A stretch of DNA of 64,000 nucleotides from Clostridiaceae bacterium (GCA_018432235.1 JAHDLO010000026.1:186001-250000), one strand, 5' to 3'; shown: positions 25,032 to 34,029, numbered from the stretch's first letter. Notes: a model not told the origin generated them from the sequence alone. Translations and numbers: made by a program.

Positions 25032-25952
25032 ATGTCACACAGACCTATAGCTGATGTTGAAGCCCAAAGTATAGAAGATCGTTGCTGTGTTGCCAATACA
25101 GGTTGCTATTTTGAAGGGGATTTAAGGGATGTTGTGGGTGAATGCATATTCATTGACAAGGTATATGACTCTGTAACCTTCAATCTATCAGGTATTCAAC
25201 CGGCTTCAAAGGTTCCATTTGGAACTCTGCCTGCATCAAAATGCGGACCTAAATCTCGTATTGTAAGGGTATTAGACATTAGAACAAGGAAGTATTTTAA
25301 CCCAAGCAATATACACGATCCTAAAAACCTAGCTGTAACACCAAAAACTCAGCTTTCTGGCGCACAATTCGTAACTGATGAAAAGGGCTGCCCGGTAACT
25401 GTACCCGGACCTGCAGGATTACTGCAATACCTAATTTACACAGATACAACAGAATGTGATGAAATCGGAAGAGGTACACCAATATTTGGTTCTCAGGAAA
25501 TCATAGTAACAGGTTCAGTATTGGTAGAGATAGACGTTGAATACATCGATGCACTTGGAAATATACAATTTGCCACCATTAGAGGTAGAGCACCTATTAA
25601 TCAGGTATTAACAAACTTCTTCGAGCTTTGTATGCCATCTGTCTATGAAGGCGCATTCCTGCCTCAGTTTGTTGAGTTCTGTAATATATCCTTTATCTCA
25701 AGGCTGGCAACTCAAAGCATAAATAGAGATATAAACTTCAACACAAACAATGGTGAAATCTTTGTTAACCTAATCATTGCATTATGCCTTACATGTGAAA
25801 AGAAAATCAAGCTGCCTGCTCAATTATGCGTCCTAAGCACAGGCTTCTGCGAGCAAGAGGCAAGGGTAAGACCAATTTGTGGAGATAACTTCCCATCATT
25901 ATTTGCACCACAAATTAATGAGCCCTTTATCGATCCAATTGATCATTGCTAA
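25032..25952 (+). CDS. DKVY-S family protein, probable spore-surface component
   Basis: A 306-residue protein without signal peptide or membrane helix, cysteine-rich for a cytoplasmic protein (about 16 Cys, for example RCCVANTGC and LCLTCEKKIKL). The motif ECIFIDKVYDS near residue 40 is shared with the two tandem proteins at 32567 and 33365 (ECIIVDKVYAS), so the three form a divergent family. The cysteines and the apparent sigma-K promoter suggest cross-linking in a spore coat or exosporium. I have no firm family name for it. It may be related to spore proteins with SPOCS-type domains. AGAGGAGATGAT precedes the ATG. A terminator follows. Confidence 0.65.
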   Translation: MSHRPIADVEAQSIEDRCCVANTGCYFEGDLRDVVGECIFIDKVYDSVTFNLSGIQPASKVPFGTLPASKCGPKSRIVRVLDIRTRKYFNPSNIHDPKNLAVTPKTQLSGAQFVTDEKGCPVTVPGPAGLLQYLIYTDTTECDEIGRGTPIFGSQEIIVTGSVLVEIDVEYIDALGNIQFATIRGRAPINQVLTNFFELCMPSVYEGAFLPQFVEFCNISFISRLATQSINRDINFNTNNGEIFVNLIIALCLTCEKKIKLPAQLCVLSTGFCEQEARVRPICGDNFPSLFAPQINEPFIDPIDHC

Positions 25953-25978
25953 TAAAATATTATAACTGTTTTTAAAGA

Positions 25979-26009
25979 AGCTGGTGTCCAATGGACATCA
26001 GCTCTTTTT
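25979..26009 (+). terminator. Terminator after the DKVY-S gene
   Basis: AGCTGGTGTCCA pairs with TGGACATCAGCT around a single base, with one G-U pair, and is followed by TTTTT. The first codons of the downstream DUF4097-like frame lie inside this hairpin. Confidence 0.85.
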
Positions 26010-26010
26010 G

Positions 26011-26490
26011 TATCATAGGAGAACAGATAGCGGCGTTGTAGAAGCTGAAAATATTAGATCTGAAAGAATGCTTGTAAGAACAGATTCAGGTAAAATTCGA
26101 TTGATGAATGTAATAGGTGTAGTAGATACGAAAACAGACAGTGGTAGCATTGAAGCTGAGAATATCATGTCTGATAATATAACTGCAAAAACCTATTCCG
26201 GTAAAATTCATCTGTTAAAAATACGGGGAGAAGCTACAGCGGAGACTGATAATGGTAATATTTTTATATCAACAAAAGAAATTGCACATTTGATATATGC
26301 TAAATCCGAAAGTGGGAAAATTGAAATAGAAACAGAACAAGAACCTATTGATCTTCAGTTTGACGTAAAAACAAATTCTGGTGAAGTAAATCTATTCAAT
26401 AAATATACTAAAGAGGCTTCAATCGGAAAAGGAAGCATTATAATGAAATTAAAAACGGATAGCGGAAATATTTCAGTTGTAACAAAGTAA
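26011..26490 (+). pseudogene. 5'-truncated DUF4097-like beta-helix protein
   Basis: About 160 codons encode repeated RTDSGxxxxEN, KTDSGSIEAEN, KTYSGKIHLL and TNSGEVNL units, the pattern of DUF4097 adhesin-like beta-helix proteins. The usual N-terminal part (often a membrane segment and a start of the helix) is missing. The only upstream start, a GTG at 25984, lies inside the terminator of the previous gene, and no ribosome site is seen before the TTG at 26008. The repeats run in frame to a stop at 26490. This looks like the 3' part of a gene cut off by a deletion that joined it to the preceding terminator. It could be read only by read-through. Confidence 0.65.
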
Positions 26491-26690
26491 AGATAGATAA
26501 ATTTATCATATAGCAAGTACTCTACAGCATTTATTATGGAACATTGTGCTATGGGCTCCAGGCTAAGCTTTATTCGATATTTTCGTAAGCGTATGGCTGG
26601 ATTTGGAGCTGTGTCGAGGTTACTGGTCACAAGCATACGGTATTAAAAAGCAATAAAGGCTAGAAGCAAATAGCATGGCAAATATCTATA

Positions 26691-26729
26691 CCTCCTACTC
26701 TATTGTTTTAGAAGTAGGAGTTTTCTTTA
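26691..26729 (+). terminator. Terminator before the threonine aldolase gene
   Basis: CTCCTACT pairs with AGTAGGAG over a loop rich in T and is followed by TTTTCTTT. Between 26490 and this hairpin no gene was recognised. Confidence 0.7.
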
Positions 26730-26796
26730 TGTTTAATACCAAATGGTTTATAATAGTAGATATATCATAAAAGAGGTAGGAGAAGGAGGGAAACCG

Positions 26797-27828
26797 ATGA
26801 GGATTATGGATTTTAGAAGTGATACTGTGACGCTTCCAACTGAAGTGATGCTAAATAAAATGGTGAAGGCGCCACTAGGTGACGATGTTTATGGAGACGA
26901 CGAAACCGTTAATAGATTAGAGGCTCTTGCGGCTTCGGTTATGGGAAAAGAGGCGGCATTATTAATTCCCTCAGGAACAATGGGTAATTTAATCGCAGTT
27001 ATGTCCCATACGACGCCAGGTCAAGAGATTATATTAGAAGAAAGCAGTCATATTTATCTTTATGAGGTGGCTGGAATCGCTAGGGTTGCTGGGGTGCAGG
27101 CTAGGACCTTAAAGGGAGATAATGGTGCCTTAAGAGTGGCGGATATTGAAGCAGCTATCCGTGTAGATAATATTCATTTCCCAGAGACTGGTTTAATATG
27201 TCAAGAGAACACCCATAATATGGGGGGTGGCGTAACGATTCCACTGGAGCAAATGGAAGCCGTCTATAAGCTTGGAAAGGCTAGAAATATACCGCTTCAC
27301 CTTGATGGCGCAAGAATTTTTAATGCTGCGGTGGCCCTAGGTGTAAATGTAAGGGAAATAGCAAAATATGTTGATTCTGTAATGTTCTGTTTATCTAAGG
27401 GCTTGTGCGCACCAATAGGTAGTATGCTTGTAGGTGAAAGGGCATTTATAGAAAAGGCTAGAAAGTATAGAAAAATGCTGGGGGGAGGTATGCGTCAGGC
27501 TGGGATCATTGCTGCTGCAGGGATTGTAGCTCTGGAGGAGCAATCCAAAAGATTGCATGAGGACCATTCTAACGCAATATTATTAGCAGAAAGGCTAAAT
27601 ACAATAGAGGGCGTAGCGGTTGATTTAACAACAGTACAGAGTAATATAATCAATGTGGATTTTCATGATACAGGCATAAGCATCCCTGATTTAGTAAATA
27701 AAATGAGGGAAAGCGGCATTTTAGTGAATGGCAGAAATCATAGGCTCATTCGCTTTGTTACCCACAATGGTGTAACTAAGGCCGATGTGGTGGAGGCTGT
27801 TGAAATTATTAGACAAATATGTAAATAA
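26797..27828 (+). CDS. ltaE: L-threonine aldolase (low-specificity)
   Basis: A PLP enzyme of fold type I that cleaves L-threonine or L-allo-threonine to glycine and acetaldehyde. The start MRIMDFRSDTVTLPT, the GDDVYGDDETVNRLE loop and LHLDGARIFNA are typical. The PLP lysine is in MFCLSKGLCAPIGS. The frame is open from 26743, but GAAGGAGGG at 26782-26790 points to the ATG at 26797, giving 343 residues. Its stop codon overlaps the ribosome site of rarA. With glyA and the threonine/serine exporter it indicates strong glycine/threonine metabolism. Confidence 0.92.
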   Translation: MRIMDFRSDTVTLPTEVMLNKMVKAPLGDDVYGDDETVNRLEALAASVMGKEAALLIPSGTMGNLIAVMSHTTPGQEIILEESSHIYLYEVAGIARVAGVQARTLKGDNGALRVADIEAAIRVDNIHFPETGLICQENTHNMGGGVTIPLEQMEAVYKLGKARNIPLHLDGARIFNAAVALGVNVREIAKYVDSVMFCLSKGLCAPIGSMLVGERAFIEKARKYRKMLGGGMRQAGIIAAAGIVALEEQSKRLHEDHSNAILLAERLNTIEGVAVDLTTVQSNIINVDFHDTGISIPDLVNKMRESGILVNGRNHRLIRFVTHNGVTKADVVEAVEIIRQICK

Positions 27829-27839
27829 GGGTGAAGAAA

Positions 27840-29153
27840 ATGGATTTATTTGATTTAGCAAAGGAGGAGACCCTTTCTCTTCAAGCGCCTCTGGCTGAAA
27901 GGATGCGACCGAGGACAATAGCTGAGATATTGGGTCAGGAGCAAATATTAGGCAAGGACAAATTTTTAAACCGTTGCATAAAAGCCAGGAGATTACCTTC
28001 AATCATTCTTTATGGACCACCGGGGACAGGGAAGACAACAATAGGAAAGGCTATAGCGAAGGAGATAGAGGCCGAGTTTTTCCAGTTGAATGCCGTCACT
28101 TCGGGGGTAAAGGAAATTAGAGAGGTGGTAGATAAGGCTGAACAGCTTTTGGGGATGTATCGGAAAAAAAGCATTTTGTTTATCGATGAAATACATAGAT
28201 TCTCTAAAAATCAGCAGGATGCCCTGCTGCCTCATGTCGAGCGGGGACTTTTGACATTAATAGGCGCTACGACAGAAAATCCTTATTATCAGGTAAATGC
28301 TGCCTTAATATCACGTACTACCGTCTTAAAGCTGGAGCTTTTAAGCGAAGAAACAATTGTAGCACTTTTAGAAAGGACTATCGCCGACAGGGAAAGGGGC
28401 TTTGGCAATCTGTCAGTAGAAGCCCATCCTGAGGCACTGCTGCATATTGCAGCTATTGCTAATGGTGATGTCAGAAGGGCCTATAATGCTCTAGAAGTGG
28501 CAGTTCTTAGCACTCCCCCCAATAATGAGCTTAAAATTATCATTGATTTGGAGGTTGCTCAGGAGTCGATACAAAAAAGAGCACTTCAATATGACAAGGA
28601 TGGAGATCAGCATTATGATGTGATATCGGCCTTTATTAAAAGCATAAGGGGAAGTGATCCCGATGCAGCCCTTCATTATCTTGCTAAGATGCTGTACGGG
28701 GGAGAGGACCCGGAGTTTATTGGAAGAAGGCTTGTCATCTCAGCCTCGGAGGATATAGGAAATGCAGACCCTCAGGCATTGCTGGTGGCAATGGCTGCCC
28801 ATCAGGCTGTTCAAATTATCGGCATGCCGGAAGCAAGGATTAATTTAGCACAAGCAACTACATATCTGGCGACGGCACCTAAGAGTAATGCAGCATATCT
28901 TGGTATAGGAAGTGCTTTGCAGGATATTGAAAAAACAAAAACTACTGTGCCCCTTCACTTAAGGGATTCCAGCTACGCCAAGGGCTTCGGTCATGGTAAA
29001 GGTTACATGTATGCCCATGACTATGAAAATCATTATGTTCAGCAGCAATACCTTCCCGATGAGCTTAACGGCAGAAGATACTATGAGCCAACAGAGCTGG
29101 GCTATGAAAAAAAAATTAGTGATTATATGGCGTGGCTAAAATGCAGGGAATAA
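27840..29153 (+). CDS. rarA: Replication-associated recombination protein A (AAA ATPase)
   Basis: A 437-residue MgsA/RarA (YrvN) clamp-loader-like ATPase that acts at stalled replication forks. Walker A is GPPGTGKTT (residues 59-67), Walker B is SILFIDEIHRF, and sensor 1 is GATTENP. The C-terminal tetramerisation region includes SASEDIGNADPQAL and GMPEARINLAQA. AAGGGTGA, which overlaps the ltaE stop, supports the ATG at 27840 instead of the GTG at 27831. In B. subtilis yrvN directly follows yrvM (tcdA). Here 25 kb separate the two. Confidence 0.95.
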   Translation: MDLFDLAKEETLSLQAPLAERMRPRTIAEILGQEQILGKDKFLNRCIKARRLPSIILYGPPGTGKTTIGKAIAKEIEAEFFQLNAVTSGVKEIREVVDKAEQLLGMYRKKSILFIDEIHRFSKNQQDALLPHVERGLLTLIGATTENPYYQVNAALISRTTVLKLELLSEETIVALLERTIADRERGFGNLSVEAHPEALLHIAAIANGDVRRAYNALEVAVLSTPPNNELKIIIDLEVAQESIQKRALQYDKDGDQHYDVISAFIKSIRGSDPDAALHYLAKMLYGGEDPEFIGRRLVISASEDIGNADPQALLVAMAAHQAVQIIGMPEARINLAQATTYLATAPKSNAAYLGIGSALQDIEKTKTTVPLHLRDSSYAKGFGHGKGYMYAHDYENHYVQQQYLPDELNGRRYYEPTELGYEKKISDYMAWLKCRE

Positions 29154-29173
29154 GTTGCTTAGGATTTACACGG

Positions 29174-29206
29174 GGCAGATGTTCTTTATGGGTATCTGCC
29201 TTTATT
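29174..29206 (+). terminator. Terminator after rarA
   Basis: GGCAGAT pairs with ATCTGCC over a 13-base loop and is followed by TTTATT. Confidence 0.8.
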
Positions 29207-29349
29207 AACATAGGATGACATTTTTAAAGATTTTGTTAAGATAAGAGGTGTTTTCAATACCTATGGGGAACTAATATAAGACTCTATGCAATAAAATAGT
29301 ATAATCTGGCAATAATTCAGAATAATATAAGCTACTGGAGGAGACTTGT

Positions 29350-30315
29350 ATGAAATTTTATGTAAAAATCTTTGCCATTTCCTTTATCGTCTTTACCTTG
29401 ATTTTTGGTGGTATTACCCTTTGGATATTGGATACCTTAAATGATTTGAACAGAGTAGATATAGAGGCAGTGGATGCGTTTAAAAATGATGATAATTTAT
29501 TGGATTCACAGGATGAGGAGGAGCTTGACCCCTATGCGAAGATGATCAATGATAGTAAACGCTTCAATGTGTTGCTTTTAGGCACCACAAATAATCTTTT
29601 GACGGATACGATTATTGTTGCAAGCTTTGACCCAACCAGCAAGGTACTGGACTTTATTTCACTACCTAGAGATACCTACTATGAACGGGAGGGATATAAT
29701 GGAAAGGACCAGAGAAAGCTGAATGCCGCCTATGGTGTAAGGGAAAACCGAGCCCAATCCGCTATGAATGCCGTCAGTGATGTCCTTGGTATGCCTATAC
29801 ATAATTTTGTTAAGGTTGATTATGCCGCTGTTGCTAAAATTGTAGATGCAGTTGGTGGCATAACTGTAAATATTCCATTCAACATGTACTACACAGATCC
29901 CTATGATAAGCCGCCGCTGGTTATTAGCTTTACAAAAGGACAAAAGCACCTAAATGGCAGTGATGCTGTTAAATATCTGCGTTTTAGAAAAAATGACGAT
30001 GGCAGCCACTCCGATGGAGACATAGGCAGAATTAATCGTCAGCAGGATTTTGTGAACAAGCTAGTTAGAAAATCCCTGGGGTTGAATCTTCCAAGGGTGG
30101 TGGGTATTGCTAAGGAATATGTAGAAACAGGCCTGTCGACAAAAGAGATTCTTAGCTATACCAATAGCATTATAGGCATGAAAAACGAGAATATAAGAAT
30201 GCATGTTCTGCCAGGTGTCCCAGAGTATATTGATGCTGTTAGCTATTATACACAGAACAAAGAAGAAACCAAAGCGCTGGTGACAGAGCTTTACGGTGGT
30301 ATAGATGGTCTATAA
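29350..30315 (+). CDS. LytR-CpsA-Psr (LCP) family phosphotransferase
   Basis: A 321-residue membrane-anchored LCP enzyme. These enzymes attach teichoic acids, capsules or other glycopolymers to peptidoglycan on the outer face of the membrane. The N-terminal helix (residues 6-27) is followed by the catalytic domain with FNVLLLGT, SLPRDTYY, LNAAYGVR, the VDYAAVAKIVDAVGGI helix and GSDAVKYLRFRKNDD. The arginine/aspartate pair that binds the lipid pyrophosphate is in FRKND and GRINRQQDF. It lies a few kilobases upstream of the rhamnose and glycosyltransferase cluster, whose polymer it might anchor. TGGAGGAGA is the ribosome site. Confidence 0.93.
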   Translation: MKFYVKIFAISFIVFTLIFGGITLWILDTLNDLNRVDIEAVDAFKNDDNLLDSQDEEELDPYAKMINDSKRFNVLLLGTTNNLLTDTIIVASFDPTSKVLDFISLPRDTYYEREGYNGKDQRKLNAAYGVRENRAQSAMNAVSDVLGMPIHNFVKVDYAAVAKIVDAVGGITVNIPFNMYYTDPYDKPPLVISFTKGQKHLNGSDAVKYLRFRKNDDGSHSDGDIGRINRQQDFVNKLVRKSLGLNLPRVVGIAKEYVETGLSTKEILSYTNSIIGMKNENIRMHVLPGVPEYIDAVSYYTQNKEETKALVTELYGGIDGL

Positions 30316-30352
30316 GAAAATCCCCTTAAGTCATATTAAGGGGATTTTCTCA
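30316..30352 (+). terminator. Terminator after the LCP gene
   Basis: GAAAATCCCCTTAA pairs perfectly with TTAAGGGGATTTTC over a six-base loop. Confidence 0.85.
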
Positions 30353-30425
30353 TGGTAACCAGAATTTTATCTGCTTCATATAGTATTATTAGTAATATAA
30401 TTTTCGACCTTGGGGAGGAAATGGG

Positions 30426-30710
30426 ATGAAACAGATTGAAAGAAAATATTATCTTGCTGTATTCGAATCCAGAAATTATGCGATTCAATTACATCAGCAT
30501 TTACAGCGCAATCAATTAATGCAATATGAGCTAGTGTCTACCCCTTGTAAGATAAAGGCCGGCTGCAGCTATTCTATTAAATTCCAGGACCTTAATGAGC
30601 TGGATAGACTGCTTCAGGAAGCAAAAAGCATAAGGAAGACAATTGCTGGGGTTTATGTTGTAGAAAGATCCTATGGCAAAAGGATAATCAAGAAGCTAGA
30701 TGCTATTTAA
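30426..30710 (+). CDS. DUF3343 small protein (putative Se/S carrier-like)
   Basis: A 94-residue protein of the DUF3343 family, described as putative Se/S carrier-like. It starts with a beta strand KYYLAVFESRNYAIQLHQHL, followed by YELVSTPCKIKAGCSYSIKF with the two cysteines that are conserved in the family (about residues 40 and 46). The rest is a helix and a strand. DUF3343 proteins often lie next to cysteine desulfurase or selenium genes. Here it sits alone, 17 kb from iscS. GGGGAGG is the ribosome site. The 3' end overlaps by eight bases the end of the convergent propeller/coiled-coil gene. Confidence 0.85.
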   Translation: MKQIERKYYLAVFESRNYAIQLHQHLQRNQLMQYELVSTPCKIKAGCSYSIKFQDLNELDRLLQEAKSIRKTIAGVYVVERSYGKRIIKKLDAI

Positions 30711-32406
30711 AAAAGCTGATAACTCTGTTTACGATGCTGGAGCTTGAATGAAGAGACTGATAGGTTTTTTCCTCAAGCTCCATAAATTGTTTTTTGTAGG
30801 CGATCAGTCTATCCTCTATATTATATATTTTCTTATGGAATTCACCCAGCTGACATTCCAGCTTTAGCTGTTCATCCTCCAGCTTAATGAGATTTGAATT
30901 CAGCTCTCTTAATTGTGTATGTAATTCCTCGCTGACCAATTCAGTAGTCAGCTGACTATTGACCACAGGCTGATCATCTTCCATAGCCCTTTGATTGGCT
31001 TCGAGCTTTTCGATTTCAGTCATCATTTTATTGACATAGCCCTGAACCTCTTGAATCATGCTTTTTAAGTTCGCATCGATAAGTATATGCTCCTCTTGAG
31101 CTTTATCCTCATTCTTCAGTGGTACCTGCAAAGCCTCTTCTGATTTTATGTCCTCGTCAATTTCAATTGAAGCTTCGTCGGGGTCTGCCTGCACCTCTTC
31201 ATCGGGCGCTTCCTCTATGAGGTCATTTATCTCCTGTTCAACCGGCTTCATGGATTCTTCTTGCTGATCTTCAGTATTTAAAGGGATATTGGGGGATTCC
31301 AGCCTTGGCGTAGCTGTCGGCTGTACAATAGTCTCATTATATCCCTCCATAGGATTTTTAGGAGGCTGATAATACAGTCGAGAACCCAGTATGTTAATGC
31401 CGTCCTCTACAATACCATAGATAAAGGAGGAAATATAGTAGCTTCTTTCATTGGTTGCATTACTGCTATATCTTATGAGCTCTGCATTTTCCAGTGAAAA
31501 TCCCTTTACTGTATTGAGGGGTGTCCAGCTAAGGCCATAGTCTGCTGAATTAATTTCATTGATATTATCATTTTGTCTACTGAGTAGCTTAATCGTATTA
31601 CCTTCCTGTAGCAGTAAAGGAGAGAAGTAATTGGCATTCTTATTGGAAAGCTGAACAATAGGCGACCACCTGGCCTTTTGATTGATTATACTGGATTTTC
31701 TTCGATACTTTAAGGTAAAATTATTGTCTATTATGGTGCACCAGGCCACATGCATATTATCCTTTCTATCTATTAATAAAAATGGGTGGTTGTTATCCTC
31801 CTGCAAATTGGTCACTATCTCCCCAGTACTCCACTTTTTATTGAATACATTGAATTTGCAGTAGGAAAGCTGGTGATTATTTCTGTGCATCACCTTATAG
31901 ATTAAATGCACATTGTTGATGCTATCCATATCCACCTGAAAGGGTGCAAGGAATTTTCCCGGCATATAGGTAATGATAGTCCCCTTGTTGAAGGTCTTTT
32001 CGTTCCAGTACATGTGCTCTATGGAGGTTATCATGGGACTAAGCAGGTTTGTCTTATTGCAAAATACATGGGTGTAGTCCCTTCGATGAAGTAAGGTTAA
32101 ATGCCTGTAGGTATTAGATTTAAAGTCTAGCTTTGCCAATTGCTTATGCTCCCATTTTCCCAGAATATTGACTAAATACAAGAGGCTGCCTTCCTTTGTA
32201 ATGCATATTAGGTGCAGCTGGTCCTTATTATCTATTGTAGCTGAGAAATCAATTACCGGCTGGGGATAGGCCTCTTCATTGGATATTAAAGTATTGTCAG
32301 GGCTAAAGATTTTATAATTGATCAATTTGTGCTTGTCTAGGTAAAAGAAAAAAGATATATTTTTTGCATTCTTAATCAGGCAGCTTTGAGGTGTATAGGC
32401 TTGCAT
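30703..32406 (-). CDS. Beta-propeller / coiled-coil fusion protein
   Basis: A 567-residue protein with two parts. Residues 1-340 are propeller-like with repeated strands ending in W, for example HLICITKEGSLLYLVNILGKW and NMHVAWCTIIDNN, and an Asp-box-like segment SADYGLSWTP. An acidic linker (about 375-430, rich in Glu, Asp and Pro) leads to a long coiled coil (about 450-550, LEANQRAMEDD, then LRELNSNLIKLEDEQLKLE). The gene pair at 23057-24608 encodes the same two modules as separate overlapping genes. There is no signal peptide. It faces the DKVY-S tandem genes from the other side of a 160-base intergenic region. A spore-surface role is inference. Confidence 0.72.
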   Translation of the reverse strand: MQAYTPQSCLIKNAKNISFFFYLDKHKLINYKIFSPDNTLISNEEAYPQPVIDFSATIDNKDQLHLICITKEGSLLYLVNILGKWEHKQLAKLDFKSNTYRHLTLLHRRDYTHVFCNKTNLLSPMITSIEHMYWNEKTFNKGTIITYMPGKFLAPFQVDMDSINNVHLIYKVMHRNNHQLSYCKFNVFNKKWSTGEIVTNLQEDNNHPFLLIDRKDNMHVAWCTIIDNNFTLKYRRKSSIINQKARWSPIVQLSNKNANYFSPLLLQEGNTIKLLSRQNDNINEINSADYGLSWTPLNTVKGFSLENAELIRYSSNATNERSYYISSFIYGIVEDGINILGSRLYYQPPKNPMEGYNETIVQPTATPRLESPNIPLNTEDQQEESMKPVEQEINDLIEEAPDEEVQADPDEASIEIDEDIKSEEALQVPLKNEDKAQEEHILIDANLKSMIQEVQGYVNKMMTEIEKLEANQRAMEDDQPVVNSQLTTELVSEELHTQLRELNSNLIKLEDEQLKLECQLGEFHKKIYNIEDRLIAYKKQFMELEEKTYQSLHSSSSIVNRVISFFK

Positions 32407-32566
32407 TTTTTCACTTCCTTTTAGTTTTTATTTTAGGTTTTTCATTAAATATGGCTAATAGCTTTCATAATGGTTCCCATATACAGCTTTACTCCATATT
32501 ATGTTATTACTAATAAATTTATTAGTGATTTTGTAAAAGTTATTAATAAGAAGGAGGGAGAGAAGT

Positions 32567-33229
32567 ATGTCGTTAAATTTCGATCCTAATCCAGGCGTGT
32601 TGCAACAGTTAGACCCTTATTTTCCAGATTTTAAAGCAGAGTGTATTATTGTTGATAAGGTTTATGCCAGCTGTCAACAAAGAGAATGCTTTGATGAAAT
32701 AGCTGTTCAATTACCTGATGACGGATGCCTTAAGCTTTTAAGCATCACCTTTAGTCCTGGTGTAATCGTTCCAGGCTCACTAACAATAACACCAATACCC
32801 AACAGACCCAATTTCAGCAGAGTTCGCTTTAGAATCTCTATCGGCTTTACCGTGCGCTTGTTAAATAAAGATACATGTGTCGTTGTGGAAATTCCGGGCC
32901 AGCTACCCGATATCCAAAAGGACATCATACTCTTTATGCCTCAGGCCAGAGATGAGTTTTCATTGCAAATCGTAATTGAAACCGCTTCAATGGTTTTAGC
33001 AGAGCCGCAAATAGCAGATGGTTTTTTAATCTTCCCGGTAGGCGTATTTATCATTATAAAGGTAGTCGGAAGAGTGCAGTTACTTATTCCAGCATTTGGC
33101 TTCTGTCCAGAGCCGCCTGAATGTGAGGAGTTTTCACCGGAGGATATTTGTATTGAGTTCGAAGCAGCACCGTTCCCAGAATTCTTCCCTAGACAATTAG
33201 AGGATATACCCTACGATGAATTGTTTTAA
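32567..33229 (+). CDS. DKVY-S family protein, tandem copy 1
   Basis: A 220-residue protein, about 75 percent identical by eye to the next gene. It has FKAECIIVDKVYASCQQRECFDE near the start, a middle beta-rich part, and a strongly acidic end with GFCPEPPECEEFSPEDIC and FPRQLEDIPYDELF. The first motif is shared with the protein at 25032. No signal peptide or membrane segment is seen. Cysteine pairs at both ends suggest cross-linking or metal binding. The ribosome site AAGGAGGGAG precedes the ATG. Together with its copy it could be an abundant structural protein of the spore surface. This is inference. Confidence 0.65.
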   Translation: MSLNFDPNPGVLQQLDPYFPDFKAECIIVDKVYASCQQRECFDEIAVQLPDDGCLKLLSITFSPGVIVPGSLTITPIPNRPNFSRVRFRISIGFTVRLLNKDTCVVVEIPGQLPDIQKDIILFMPQARDEFSLQIVIETASMVLAEPQIADGFLIFPVGVFIIIKVVGRVQLLIPAFGFCPEPPECEEFSPEDICIEFEAAPFPEFFPRQLEDIPYDELF

Positions 33230-33255
33230 AAAATAAAAAAAATAAAAAAATAAAT

Positions 33256-33287
33256 AAAAGCTACCATTTTTAGGTAGCTTTTATTTG
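33256..33287 (+). terminator. Terminator between the tandem DKVY-S genes
   Basis: AAAAGCTACC pairs with GGTAGCTTTT over a seven-base loop and is followed by ATTTG. The two genes are therefore likely to be transcribed separately. Confidence 0.8.
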
Positions 33288-33289
33288 TA

Positions 33290-33316
33290 ACACTATTTTT
33301 GTATCTACATATATTG
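33290..33316 (+). promoter_or_regulatory. Candidate sigma-K promoter of tandem copy 2
   Basis: AC at 33290-33291, 16 bases, then CATATATTG at 33308-33316 fits AC-N16-CATANNNTA with one mismatch. It lies about 48 bases before the start codon at 33365. Confidence 0.38.
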
Positions 33317-33364
33317 ATACTGTACAGAAAAATAATTTTAAATTAATTATAAGGGGGTAACAAG

Positions 33365-34021
33365 ATGGCAATTAATTTTGACCCAAGTCCAGGGTTATCA
33401 TCGGATCCATATTTCCCAGACTTTAAAGCGGAATGTATAATCGTCGATAAAGTTTATGCCAGCTGCCAGCAGCGAGAATGCTTCGATGAAATATTTGTAC
33501 CGCTGCCCGACGATAAATGCTTAAAGTTTATAGACATTATATTTAATCCCGGGGAAATAGTGGATGGTTCTTTAACGATTACACCGATACCAAACAGACC
33601 TAACTTCAGCAGGGTTCGCTTCAGAGTCAGCATAACCTTTGTTTTACGCGCGAAGAATAAGGATACCGGCTGCATAATTGAAATTCCTGGTGAATTACCA
33701 GAAATTCAAAAGGACATAATTTTGTTTATACCGGAGGCAAGAGACGAGTTTACATTCCAAATCGTTATTGAAACAGCATCACAGGTATTGGCAGAACCAA
33801 TAATCGAAAAAGGCTTCCTAGTATTCCCTGTTGGTGTATTCATTATTGTGAAGGTTGTAGGAAGGGTTCAATTACTTATTCCGGCTTTTGGCTTCTGTCC
33901 AGAGCCTCCTGAATGTGAAGAATTCTCACCCGAGGATATCTGTATTGACTTTGAGACAGCACCGTTCCCAGAATTCTTCCCAAGACAGCTTGAGGATATT
34001 CCTTACGATGAATTATTCTAA
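33365..34021 (+). CDS. DKVY-S family protein, tandem copy 2
   Basis: A 218-residue close copy of the preceding protein. The first 25 residues, the NRPNFSRVRFR segment and the whole acidic tail are nearly identical, while the central strands differ. This is a recent tandem duplication with both copies intact. AAGGGGG precedes the ATG. An 18-bp perfect hairpin follows and is shared with the convergent CAP-domain gene. The motif DKVYAS and the cysteine pairs are kept, which argues that they matter for function or assembly. The function is unknown, and a spore-surface role is inferred from context only. Confidence 0.65.
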   Translation: MAINFDPSPGLSSDPYFPDFKAECIIVDKVYASCQQRECFDEIFVPLPDDKCLKFIDIIFNPGEIVDGSLTITPIPNRPNFSRVRFRVSITFVLRAKNKDTGCIIEIPGELPEIQKDIILFIPEARDEFTFQIVIETASQVLAEPIIEKGFLVFPVGVFIIVKVVGRVQLLIPAFGFCPEPPECEEFSPEDICIDFETAPFPEFFPRQLEDIPYDELF

Positions 34022-34029
34022 GAAAGGAT

